DNA from: Gammaproteobacteria bacterium
GTDB lineage: Bacteria > Pseudomonadota > Gammaproteobacteria > Pseudomonadales > Balneatricaceae
Assembly: GCA_028598985.1 (NCBI GenBank)
Contig: JAQRMV010000001.1
Location: 49,881 to 86,883 of the forward strand
Direction of reading: 5' to 3'
DNA: 37,003 nt
Below the pieces are notes generated by a model. It was not told where the DNA came from. It was given only the letters and a program-made list of their open reading frames with translations, and did not search any database. Positions 1 through 7,445 of the stretch are shown piece after piece (the stretch's first letter is position 1; every line of letters starts with the position of its first letter). Both the position numbers and the translations under genes were made by a program.

Positions 1-1
1 C

Positions 2-88
2 CACGTATTGCCGCGTTTTGAATACCATAGACGATCCATTGTATCGGGTAATGAATCGGTGATGGCCATTGCCGCTAACGATTTATAA
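2..88 (+). CDS. possible 3' end of a gene cut by the window edge
   Basis: A plus-strand frame is open from base 2 to a TAA at 86-88 and encodes 28 residues ending in the hydrophobic stretch VMAIAAND-L. It lies just before a hairpin repeat of the kind that usually sits after genes. The minus strand is also open here, so the coding strand is not certain. I do not recognise the product. Confidence 0.25.
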   Translation, partial: HVLPRFEYHRRSIVSGNESVMAIAANDL

Positions 89-95
89 CCACAAG

Positions 96-167
96 CTCCG
101 CGTGGGAACGCCTACAGTCGTCGTTTGCTCTCGTTCCCATGCTCTGCGTGGGAACGCCTACAGTCGT
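96..167. repeat. GGGAACG-type dispersed hairpin repeat
   Basis: Two near-identical copies of about 26 bp start at 96 and 142; each reads CTC(C/T)GCGTGGGAACGCC followed by TACAGTCGT. Between them, CGTTCCCA at 132-139 pairs perfectly with TGGGAACG at 149-156. This matches the intergenic CGTTCCCA/TGGGAACG repeats I recall as scattered in many proteobacterial genomes (REP/MITE-like). It carries no gene of its own. Confidence 0.7.
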
Positions 168-194
168 GCCTGAATGCATTAACTGAAGGACACA

Positions 195-222
195 AAAAAG
201 CCCAGCAATTGCTGGGCTTTTT
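195..222 (-). terminator. bidirectional Rho-independent terminator after etfA
   Basis: A perfect 28-bp palindrome: AAAAAGCCCAGC, then AATT, then GCTGGGCTTTTT. It has a GC-rich core and T-runs on both strands. It begins 15 bp past the etfA stop on the minus strand and can also stop transcription coming from the left. Confidence 0.9.
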
Positions 223-237
223 AATGAAACATATAAG

Positions 238-1167
238 TTAGAGCGCTTTGTCTAACTCTGGAATGGCTTCAAACAAGTCAGCCACTAAACCGTAGTCGGC
301 CACTTGAAAGATAGGCGCTTCTGAGTCTTTGTTGATGGCAACAATAGTCTTAGAATCTTTCATGCCTGCCAAGTGTTGGATGGCGCCAGAAATGCCTACA
401 GCAATGTAGAGGTCTGGAGCAATTACCTTGCCGGTTTGACCCACTTGGTAGTCGTTTGGCACAAAACCTGCGTCTACTGCGGCGCGAGATGCACCCACTG
501 CAGCGCCTAGTTTGTCGGCAACACTGTCCAGCATGTGGAAATTTTCGCCGTTTTGCATGCCCCGGCCACCAGAGATAACGATAGAGGCAGAAGTGAGCTC
601 AACACGCTCAGATTCTGAAGCGGCTAAACCAACAAAGCGAGAAAGACCAGAGTCTGCAGCTACGTCAATCGCTTCAACAGCGGCAGAACCACCTGTCTCG
701 GCAGCGGCGTCGAACTTAGTGGTGCGTACGGTAATAAGTTTGATGTTGTCGCTGGATTGCACTTTGGCCATAGCGTTACCGGCGTACACAGGGCGTACGA
801 AAGTATCTGCAGAAATCACTTCGCTGATTTCAGAAATCTGACTCATATCTAACAAAGCCGCAGCCCGTGGCATAAAGTTTTTACCAAAAGTGGTTGCTGC
901 GGTGAGTAGGTGAGTGTAATTTCCCGCTAGGGATACCATTAGGTTAGCTACGTTTTCCGCTAACTGGCCTTCTAGGCTACTATCGTCTGCAACTAGCACA
1001 CGGCTAACGCCTACAACTTGAGCCGCCGCTTGAGCTGCTGCAGCGCAGTCGTTGCCGGCAATTAATAGATCAATGTCGCCGCCAATTTGCTGGGCAGCGG
1101 TCACAGTGTTTAAGGTAGCGCCACCTAAGCTGGCGTTATCATGTTCTGCAATAACTAAAATGCTCAT
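238..1167 (-). CDS. etfA: electron transfer flavoprotein alpha subunit
   Basis: EtfA is the FAD-binding large subunit of the soluble heterodimeric ETF. ETF takes electrons from acyl-CoA, dimethylglycine or sarcosine dehydrogenases and passes them to ETF:ubiquinone oxidoreductase. At 309 residues it has the usual bacterial length. The N-terminal Rossmann-like domain begins [10 protein letters not shown], and the C-terminal FAD domain carries the ETF-alpha signature [16 protein letters not shown] at residues 253-268, followed by the [11 protein letters not shown] stretch. The ATG is preceded by AAGGAG at good spacing. etfB lies 9 bp upstream with its stop codon touching this ribosome site, so the two are cotranscribed. 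Assignment is secure; the partner dehydrogenase is inferred from the neighbour at 2094-4619. Confidence 0.96.
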   Translation of the reverse strand: MSILVIAEHDNASLGGATLNTVTAAQQIGGDIDLLIAGNDCAAAAQAAAQVVGVSRVLVADDSSLEGQLAENVANLMVSLAGNYTHLLTAATTFGKNFMPRAAALLDMSQISEISEVISADTFVRPVYAGNAMAKVQSSDNIKLITVRTTKFDAAAETGGSAAVEAIDVAADSGLSRFVGLAASESERVELTSASIVISGGRGMQNGENFHMLDSVADKLGAAVGASRAAVDAGFVPNDYQVGQTGKVIAPDLYIAVGISGAIQHLAGMKDSKTIVAINKDSEAPIFQVADYGLVADLFEAIPELDKAL

Positions 1168-1176
1168 AGTAGCTCC

Positions 1177-1926
1177 TTAAATAGCCTTGGCTTCGTTACG
1201 TAGTTTTTCAACTAACTCGGCAACACTCTCCACAATAACACCAGCTGCGCGGGCAGGTGGCTCCATCATTTCGATGGTAGTCATGCGGTTGGCAGTGTCT
1301 AAACCTAAGTCTGCTAAGTCTAGTTTGTCCAATGGCTTACGCTTGGCTTTCATTACGTTAGGTAGAGATGCATAACGTGGCTCGTTCAAACGTAAGTCTA
1401 CAGTCACAACTGCAGGCATGTTTACGTTGATAGTCTCTAGGCCTGAATCTACCTCACGAGTCACTTGGGCTTTGCCGTCTGCTAGTTCTAGCTTAGAAGC
1501 AAAAGTGGCTTGTGGCCAACCTAGAAGTGCAGATAACATTTGGCCGGTTTGGTTGCAGTCATCGTCGATGGCTTGCTTACCAACCAAGACTAAGTCTGGG
1601 TTTTCCTTTTCTACAATAGCCTTAAAAACTTTAGCAATGGCTAAAGGCTCTAAAATGTCTTCGGTGAGAACAAGGATGGCACGGTCTGCACCTAGTGCTA
1701 GGGCATTGCGAAGGGTTTCTTCCGATTTAGCAGCGCCAATAGATAAAGCCACAACTTCTTCAACAGTACCTGCTTCACGTAAACGAATGGCTTCTTCCAC
1801 TGCGTTTTCATCAAACGGGTTCATGGTCATTTTGGCATTGGTTAGGTCGATACCTGATTTGTCTGCCTTTACACGGGCTTTGACCTGAGGGTCTAGAACG
1901 CGTTTTACGCCAACTAAAACTTTCAT
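1177..1926 (-). CDS. etfB: electron transfer flavoprotein beta subunit
   Basis: EtfB is the small ETF subunit, which binds AMP and carries the loop that docks to partner dehydrogenases. I chose the start at 1926 because it gives [10 protein letters not shown], the canonical N-terminus, and a 249-residue protein of typical length. GTGAG lies 9 bases upstream of it. The frame also has an ATG at 1932 and stays open to 1980, but those starts add unlikely residues. Visible motifs are [16 protein letters not shown] at the N-terminus and [18 protein letters not shown] from about residue 182, the region of the recognition loop. It is the first gene of etfBA and is separated from the dehydrogenase gene upstream by a terminator. 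Confidence 0.95.
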   Translation of the reverse strand: MKVLVGVKRVLDPQVKARVKADKSGIDLTNAKMTMNPFDENAVEEAIRLREAGTVEEVVALSIGAAKSEETLRNALALGADRAILVLTEDILEPLAIAKVFKAIVEKENPDLVLVGKQAIDDDCNQTGQMLSALLGWPQATFASKLELADGKAQVTREVDSGLETINVNMPAVVTVDLRLNEPRYASLPNVMKAKRKPLDKLDLADLGLDTANRMTTIEMMEPPARAAGVIVESVAELVEKLRNEAKAI

Positions 1927-2031
1927 GGACATGGTCTCACTTAGATAAAAAATAAGTAGTGCTAGCTTTGCTAACATCATTTAAAGCAGGCAGTTTAAAC
2001 CTGCGTACTCAGAAGTCAACGCTCCTGCGTA

Positions 2032-2076
2032 TAAAAAACCTAGCCTAAGTCAAATGCATGACTTAGGCTGCAGGTT
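2032..2076 (-). terminator. Rho-independent terminator after the dehydrogenase gene
   Basis: AGCCTAAGTCA at 2042-2052 pairs with TGACTTAGGCT at 2059-2069 around a 6-base loop. AACCT/AGGTT extends the stem past a 2-base bulge. On the minus strand the stem is followed by a run of T (A-run at 2032-2038 on the plus strand). It lies just after the stop at 2094 and separates that gene from etfBA. Confidence 0.88.
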
Positions 2077-2093
2077 ATTATTACGCTAACTGA

Positions 2094-4619
2094 TTAAGCG
2101 CGCAATTTGACATTTGTCGGGTCGAAAGGTGACTCCTCAACCACGGTGGCTTTGTACATCTCGCCCAAAATTTCAATTTCGAGCTCGGTACCAATCACCT
2201 CTAGACCAGTTTTCACCATGCCAAGGGCAAGGGACTTCTGTACGCGCCAACCGTAACCGCCAGACGTTGTACGTCCAACAAGGTTACCATCTTTGTAGAT
2301 GGCTTCGGAACCACGTGCGTCGGCATCAGTGACACCGTGCACTTCGATAGTGACGAAGGCATTTTCTGCACCGCGTTCTTCCCAAGCTGCTAATGCTTCT
2401 TTGCCGATGAAGTCGCCTTCTTTGTCTAAGCGTACAAAACGACCTAAGGCAGATTCCATGGCTGAATATTCGATCGACATTTCACGCGGGATCAAACGAT
2501 AGGATTTTTCTAAACGCATACAATCCATAGCACGAATACCAAATGGTTTAATGTTGAATTCAGCGCCGGCTTTCATTAATTCATCAAAGATGTAGTTTTG
2601 CATTTCGATAGGGTGGTGTAATTCCCAACCCAGCTCGCCTACAAAGTTAACCCGCAAAGCTTCTGCAGTGGCGTAACCCACGTTAATCTTTTTACCAGTA
2701 AGCCACTTGAAGCTTTCGTTAGAAAGGTCTGTGTCGGTGATTTTTTGTAGCAAGTCACGTGAACGAGGGCCTGCCAATACAAGTACACCTGTATTAGTAG
2801 TGACGCGTGTTACATCTACGCTGCCGTCGGTAGGTTTAAGCTTAAACAAGTAATCGTGGTCGTGGGTTTCAAATGCACCGGCAGAAACAAGGTAGTAGCT
2901 TTGTGGGCCAGTCTTGTAAACCGTGTATTCAGAACGTACGCCGCCGGATTGAGTTAACATATGTACCAAAGAGATGCGACCAATGGTCTTAGGCATCTTG
3001 TTAGCAAAAATGTACTCTAACCATGCCTCGGCGCCTGGGCCTTTAACAATAGCCTTAGCAAAAGCAGACATGTCCAATACACCCACATGTTCTGTGACGT
3101 GCTTACATTCATTGCCAACAAACTCATGGTAGTTAGAACGACGGAATGAGTTCTTTTCTACCACTGGACCGCCATCAAGAGGCTCTGAGAAGTTTTGGTT
3201 CCAAAGTACTTGGTCCACGTCGTCGGTGGCTAATTCTTCTGCCGTTAGGGCGTAGTCTTTAGTCGGCATGAACCAGTTAGGGCGCTCCCAACCATAAACA
3301 CTACCAAATACCGCGCCTAGCTCTTTCATACGATCGTAGCAGGGCGTGGTTTTTAATGGGCGCGCAGCTTCACGCTCTTCGTCTGGGTAGTGAGTGGTGA
3401 ATACGTTAGCGTACGCTTCTTCGTTTTTCTCTTTCAAGTAACCACGAGTGGCGTAGGGGCCAAAGCGACGTGGGTCTACACCCATCATATCTACGGTCGG
3501 TTCGCCGTCGATCATCCACTCAGCCAACTGCCAGCCAGCGCCGCCAGCAGCAGTGATGCCAAAGGAGTGACCTTCGTTAAGCCAGAAATTCTTTAGACCC
3601 GGTGCTGGGCCTACAATCGGGTTACCGTCTGGAGTGTAGGCGATGGCGCCGTTGTATACTTCCTTAACACCCACTTCGGCAAAGGCAGGCACACGATTCA
3701 TGCAGAATTCGATGTGTGGCATTAAACGGTCTAATTCTTCGTTGAACAACTCGTATTCACAGTCGTCAGCAGGGCCATCTACGTAAACACATGGGGCGCC
3801 TTTCTCGTATGGCCCAAGCAACAAACCGCCGGCTTCTTCACGTAGGTAGTAGCCGCCGTCTGACTCGCGCAATACGCCCATTTCTGGCAAACCTTGCTGC
3901 TTGCGCTCCAAAATTTCTGGATGCGGCTCAGTTACAATAAACTGGTGCTCTACGGGAATAACAGGAATGTCCAAACCAACCATTTCGCCAGTCTTACGGG
4001 CAAAACTGCCGGTACAAGACACAACGTGGTCACAGGCGATGTCACCTTTGTCGGTTTTAACAATCCAAGTGTTGCCAACTTGCTGTTCAATAGCGGTTAC
4101 CGAGGTGAAGCGGTAGATCTCGGCACCCATGTCGCGGGCACCCTTACAAAGGGCTTGAGTCAGGTCTGCCGGCTGAATATAACCGTCGTCTGGATGCTGG
4201 ATGGCACCCAATAAACCTTCAGTGTTACATAGGGGCCACACTTCTTTGACTTGTTCTGGCGTAAGGAAGTTGGTTTCTACACCTACAGTCTTAGCCACAC
4301 CGGCGTAGTACTTGTACTCGTCCATACGGTACTCACAGTTAGCCAAGCGAATGTTAGATACCACAGAGAAACCTACGTTCATGCCGGTTTCTTTTTCCAA
4401 CTCATGGTAAAAATCCACTGAATACTGGTGTAGCTTGCCTACGGAGTAACTCATATTGAAAAGCGGTAGCAAACCTGCCGCGTGCCATGTTGAGCCAGAA
4501 GTCAATTCTTTGCGTTCGACCATGACGACATCGGTCCAACCTTTTTTGGCCAAATGGTACAAAGTACCTGCGCCGACAACACCACCGCCTATAACGACGA
4601 CTTTAGCAGAAGTTTTCAT
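2094..4619 (-). CDS. dimethylglycine/sarcosine dehydrogenase-like flavoprotein (DAO + GcvT fusion)
   Basis: This 841-residue enzyme should oxidatively demethylate an N-methyl amine such as dimethylglycine or sarcosine, pass electrons to ETF, and hand the one-carbon unit to tetrahydrofolate. Residues 6-370 are a DAO-type FAD domain with the dinucleotide motif GGGVVGAG at 11-18. The segment GSTWHAAGL follows; His46 matches the histidine that carries covalent FAD in mitochondrial dimethylglycine dehydrogenase. A linker (about 371-425) leads to a GcvT-like folate-binding domain (about 430-720) and a GcvT C-terminal barrel. Length and order match the DMGDH/SARDH family. The ATG has GGGAGC 9 bases upstream. 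etfBA lies directly downstream, which supports ETF as acceptor. The exact substrate cannot be read from the sequence. Confidence 0.85.
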   Translation of the reverse strand: MKTSAKVVVIGGGVVGAGTLYHLAKKGWTDVVMVERKELTSGSTWHAAGLLPLFNMSYSVGKLHQYSVDFYHELEKETGMNVGFSVVSNIRLANCEYRMDEYKYYAGVAKTVGVETNFLTPEQVKEVWPLCNTEGLLGAIQHPDDGYIQPADLTQALCKGARDMGAEIYRFTSVTAIEQQVGNTWIVKTDKGDIACDHVVSCTGSFARKTGEMVGLDIPVIPVEHQFIVTEPHPEILERKQQGLPEMGVLRESDGGYYLREEAGGLLLGPYEKGAPCVYVDGPADDCEYELFNEELDRLMPHIEFCMNRVPAFAEVGVKEVYNGAIAYTPDGNPIVGPAPGLKNFWLNEGHSFGITAAGGAGWQLAEWMIDGEPTVDMMGVDPRRFGPYATRGYLKEKNEEAYANVFTTHYPDEEREAARPLKTTPCYDRMKELGAVFGSVYGWERPNWFMPTKDYALTAEELATDDVDQVLWNQNFSEPLDGGPVVEKNSFRRSNYHEFVGNECKHVTEHVGVLDMSAFAKAIVKGPGAEAWLEYIFANKMPKTIGRISLVHMLTQSGGVRSEYTVYKTGPQSYYLVSAGAFETHDHDYLFKLKPTDGSVDVTRVTTNTGVLVLAGPRSRDLLQKITDTDLSNESFKWLTGKKINVGYATAEALRVNFVGELGWELHHPIEMQNYIFDELMKAGAEFNIKPFGIRAMDCMRLEKSYRLIPREMSIEYSAMESALGRFVRLDKEGDFIGKEALAAWEERGAENAFVTIEVHGVTDADARGSEAIYKDGNLVGRTTSGGYGWRVQKSLALGMVKTGLEVIGTELEIEILGEMYKATVVEESPFDPTNVKLRA

Positions 4620-4783
4620 GTATGTTTGCTCCCGAAGAAAAGGGTAAGTTGTCCAATGAGCACGATTGCCATCGAACGAAATTTAACGAGCGAATTTTAC
4701 CCATGGGGTATAGGCCAAACTTGTCAAAAAGCGACTCACACTAACAAGACAAGAGACCCATAAGAAGCAAGGCGTGAGTGCCG

Positions 4784-5257
4784 TTAAATAGAACAGCTGG
4801 TTTGGCCTCGTTTGGCAAGGTATTGCTGGTGGTATTCTTCAGCCACATGGTACTGACTTGCAGCTTCAATAATTGTGACTAATGGTGCTGGAAAGCTGCC
4901 ATTAGAATCGAGTTGCTGACGTTCCTTTATTGCTTGCTGTTGTTGCTCTGGTGTGTGGTAAAAGATAACTGAACGGTATTGTGTGCCCACGTCCGGACCT
5001 TGGCGGTTGGGCGTGGTTGGGTTATGGTTTTGCCAAAACACTTGCATCAAATCTGCAAAGCTAATGATTTCATCATTAAAGGTGATTTGTACAACTTCTG
5101 CATGTCCCGTATCGCCTTGACATATGGCTTTATAATCGACTTTTGGCGTGTGCCCACCCATATAACCTACCGAAGTGGAGATAACGCCTGGTTGGGTGGC
5201 GAACAAGGCTTCTACACCCCAAAAGCAGCCTGCACCAAAAGTGGCTTGTTGTTGCAT
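4784..5257 (-). CDS. msrA: peptide-methionine (S)-S-oxide reductase
   Basis: MsrA reduces the S-epimer of methionine sulfoxide in proteins and free methionine, using thioredoxin. The 157-residue protein has the signature GAGCFWG with catalytic Cys11 near the N-terminus, then GYMGG and the segment HNPTTPNRQGPDVGTQYRS. A C-terminal Cys (QTSCSI) could act as the resolving cysteine. The start is supported by AAAGGA upstream of the ATG. It stands alone: the next gene upstream, trpS, is divergent and the dehydrogenase gene downstream has its own signals. It is a short cytosolic MsrA without an MsrB fusion. Confidence 0.95.
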   Translation of the reverse strand: MQQQATFGAGCFWGVEALFATQPGVISTSVGYMGGHTPKVDYKAICQGDTGHAEVVQITFNDEIISFADLMQVFWQNHNPTTPNRQGPDVGTQYRSVIFYHTPEQQQQAIKERQQLDSNGSFPAPLVTIIEAASQYHVAEEYHQQYLAKRGQTSCSI

Positions 5258-5336
5258 TGTTTTTCCTTTGTTGTTGTCTGTATTTAGTTCACCATAGCGG
5301 CGTGTACGACCTTAAGCAAGACAATTAACGCGGAGG

Positions 5337-5366
5337 CTAACACAGGGGTAGTGGCCTGTGTATAAT
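5337..5366 (+). promoter_or_regulatory. candidate sigma-70 promoter for trpS
   Basis: A perfect TATAAT lies at 5361-5366, 33 bp before the trpS ATG. CTAACA at 5337-5342 sits 18 bp upstream as a poor -35 (4 of 6 consensus bases). It is the only good -10 in the msrA/trpS divergent gap. No trp leader or T-box is visible. Confidence 0.45.
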
Positions 5367-5399
5367 AACCCCCTTAATTCGTTATAACAGACCTAAGCA

Positions 5400-6722
5400 A
5401 TGCAAGCCAAACAACGTGTGCTCACGGGCATTACCACCACCGGAACCCCTCATTTAGGCAACTATTTAGGCGCTCTAAAACCTGCTGTAGCAGCGAGCCA
5501 TCAAAGTGATACGGATAGTTTTTATTTTTTAGCTGATTACCATGCACTGATTAAGTGCCAAGATCCTCTGACGGTGCACCGATCCGGACGAGAGATAGCA
5601 GCCATATGGTTGGCTTTAGGGTTGGATACAGACAAGGCTACTTTTTATCGTCAATCAGATATCCCGGAAATCCCTCAATTAGCATGGTTTTTAACCTGCA
5701 TGACTGCTAAAGGCATGATGAATCGTGCCCATGCGTATAAAGCTTCTGTCGATGAGAATCAGCGTCAATCTCACGTTGATTTAGATCAAGGTATAAGTAT
5801 GGGATTGTATAGCTACCCTATACTGATGGCTGCAGACATTCTGATGTTTAATGCTCATCATATTCCGGTTGGAAAAGACCAAATTCAACACATTGAAATG
5901 TGTCGTGATATTGCGATGCGCTTTAATCACACTTATGGCGAGCATTTTGTGTTACCTGAGGCAATGGTTGAAGAAGGAGAGCCTAAAGTGTTGTCTGGGC
6001 TTGATGGCCGGAAAATGAGTAAAAGTTACGGTAATATCATTCCACTATTTGCCCCCGCAGATGAATTACGTAAGTTGATTTCCCAAATCACTACCAATAG
6101 CTTACAACCCGGTGAAGTTAAAGACCCTGATACATGTACTTTGTTCGAAATATACAGCGCGTTTGCTAGCCCGTCGGAAACTTTATCCATGCGTCAAGCG
6201 TATGCTAACGGTATAGGTTGGGGAGACATGAAAGCCCAGCTGTTTGATTACCTTAATGAATACCTAAGCCCAGCGCGACAACGTTATGATGAAATTATTA
6301 CTGATCCAGCTTATATAGAATCGGAATTGCAAAAAGGTGCCGCCAAGGCTCGAGCACAAAGTCAGCCATTTATGGAACGGTTGCGCTCTGCCGTAGGTAT
6401 CATGTCTTTAGTTGAGGATATGGGTTCTAAGCAGTCCACAAACAAAGTTAAAAAAGAGCTTACACAAGCAGAGCAAGCTAAGGTAGATGCAGGCAAGGCA
6501 AAAGCCATTGCTATTGCAAAACAAAGAGCTGAAGAAGAAACTCAACGTATGGTGTCTAGGGTAGATGAATTGATGTTGAGTATTAATGCCACAGCAGATT
6601 CTAAACTTGCAGGAAAAGAAGCGCTTGCGGCTTTACAATTGCAGATTAATAGCGCCAAAAAGAAAGCTAAAAAAACCTTACAACAAACCTTTGATTTACT
6701 TGAGCAACGGTTAGCTGGTTAA
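5400..6722 (+). CDS. trpS: tryptophan--tRNA ligase, long form with C-terminal extension
   Basis: Class Ic aminoacyl-tRNA synthetase charging tRNA-Trp. The ATP-binding HIGH-like motif is PHLGN (17-21) and KMSKS is exact at 205-209. The catalytic core and anticodon domain end around residue 335, matching the roughly 334-residue E. coli enzyme. A further 100 or so residues, rich in Lys, Ala, Gln and Glu and probably coiled-coil, follow. Pseudomonas TrpS has a similar extension of unknown role. The ribosome site is weak. The response regulator gene starts 15 bp downstream, so trpS, the two-component genes and yidD may form one transcript. Function is secure; the role of the extension is unknown. 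Confidence 0.95.
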   Translation: MQAKQRVLTGITTTGTPHLGNYLGALKPAVAASHQSDTDSFYFLADYHALIKCQDPLTVHRSGREIAAIWLALGLDTDKATFYRQSDIPEIPQLAWFLTCMTAKGMMNRAHAYKASVDENQRQSHVDLDQGISMGLYSYPILMAADILMFNAHHIPVGKDQIQHIEMCRDIAMRFNHTYGEHFVLPEAMVEEGEPKVLSGLDGRKMSKSYGNIIPLFAPADELRKLISQITTNSLQPGEVKDPDTCTLFEIYSAFASPSETLSMRQAYANGIGWGDMKAQLFDYLNEYLSPARQRYDEIITDPAYIESELQKGAAKARAQSQPFMERLRSAVGIMSLVEDMGSKQSTNKVKKELTQAEQAKVDAGKAKAIAIAKQRAEEETQRMVSRVDELMLSINATADSKLAGKEALAALQLQINSAKKKAKKTLQQTFDLLEQRLAG

Positions 6723-6737
6723 GTAAAGGAGCAGCAT

Positions 6738-7445
6738 TTGGCTAAACACATAGTTATTGTAGAAGACGACACCGACCAACGGGATAACTACCAGTTTGCA
6801 CTAGAGCAAAGGGGTTATCGTGTTACGGCTTATGCTGGCAAAGATCAGGCAGAGACTGGGCTAAAAAAAGAACGTCCAGATTTAGTGATTTTAGATATTA
6901 TTATGGATGATAATATTGATGCTGGTTTTCAGTTATGTAGCGCCTTACTTAAAATCCACCCAGAGCTGCCGGTTCTTTTTCTTACTGAACGAGTGGGTGA
7001 AATAGACCGAATTCTTGGTTTAAGAATGGGGGCCTGGGATTATCAACCTAAACCTGTGTCCTTAGATTTTTTAGCAGAAAAGGTGGCGACCCTTGTTCGC
7101 TTAAGTGATATTAGAGATGTATCGACAGAAGGTTCTAATGACCAGAGCATCCGTGAAGTAGGGTTTCTGCAGTTGTTGGAAGAGAGTCGGCAGGCTACAT
7201 GGCGTGATCAAGAAATAGTAGGGCTTACGTTAACTGAATTCCGTATGATTGAGGTGCTTACGCGTAGGCCTGGTCATATTTTAACCTATGATAATCTAGC
7301 TCAAGCCACACACCAACATTACGTATCGAATAATACGATAAGCACCCACATTCGCAATATTAAACGTAAAGTTAAAAACATTGATAGTGGCTTTGACGCC
7401 ATTAAATCGGAATATGGTTTGGGTTATCGCTGGTCAGATAAATAA
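6738..7445 (+). CDS. OmpR-type response regulator (dedicated sortase-system-like)
   Basis: A 235-residue two-component regulator. The receiver domain has the acidic pair ED-D at 9-11, phospho-acceptor Asp53 (VILDII), Thr83 and the conserved Lys105 (YQPKP). A linker (about 120-160) leads to a winged-helix DNA-binding domain with GLTLTEFRMIEVL and NTISTHIRNIKRKVK. The start is TTG at 6738, backed by AAGGAG six bases upstream; no ATG fits better. Its stop overlaps the kinase ATG by one base (TAATG), so the pair is translationally coupled. Overall form recalls the response regulator of the 'proteobacterial dedicated sortase system', judged from memory. Regulatory targets are unknown. Confidence 0.85.
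   Translation: MAKHIVIVEDDTDQRDNYQFALEQRGYRVTAYAGKDQAETGLKKERPDLVILDIIMDDNIDAGFQLCSALLKIHPELPVLFLTERVGEIDRILGLRMGAWDYQPKPVSLDFLAEKVATLVRLSDIRDVSTEGSNDQSIREVGFLQLLEESRQATWRDQEIVGLTLTEFRMIEVLTRRPGHILTYDNLAQATHQHYVSNNTISTHIRNIKRKVKNIDSGFDAIKSEYGLGYRWSDK

Noticed and set aside
512-841. Open plus-strand frame opposite etfA, and similar long frames opposite etfB, the dehydrogenase and ydbH-like genes
   Set aside because: They mirror the codon pattern of confirmed genes on the other strand and have no ribosome site or recognisable product.
1984-2003. GCAGG...CCTGC inverted arms around GTTTAAAC upstream of etfB
   Set aside because: The arms are short and the centre is asymmetric; nothing ties it to a known regulator.
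2094-4619. Naming the flavoprotein dmgdh or sardh
   Set aside because: The two enzymes share the whole domain plan, and I cannot separate them by eye.
4699-4727. TTGACA on the minus strand upstream of the dimethylglycine dehydrogenase-like gene
   Set aside because: The -35 is perfect, but no -10 sits at 16-18 bp; the nearest TATA-like hexamers are at 9 and 22 bp. Not listed as a promoter.
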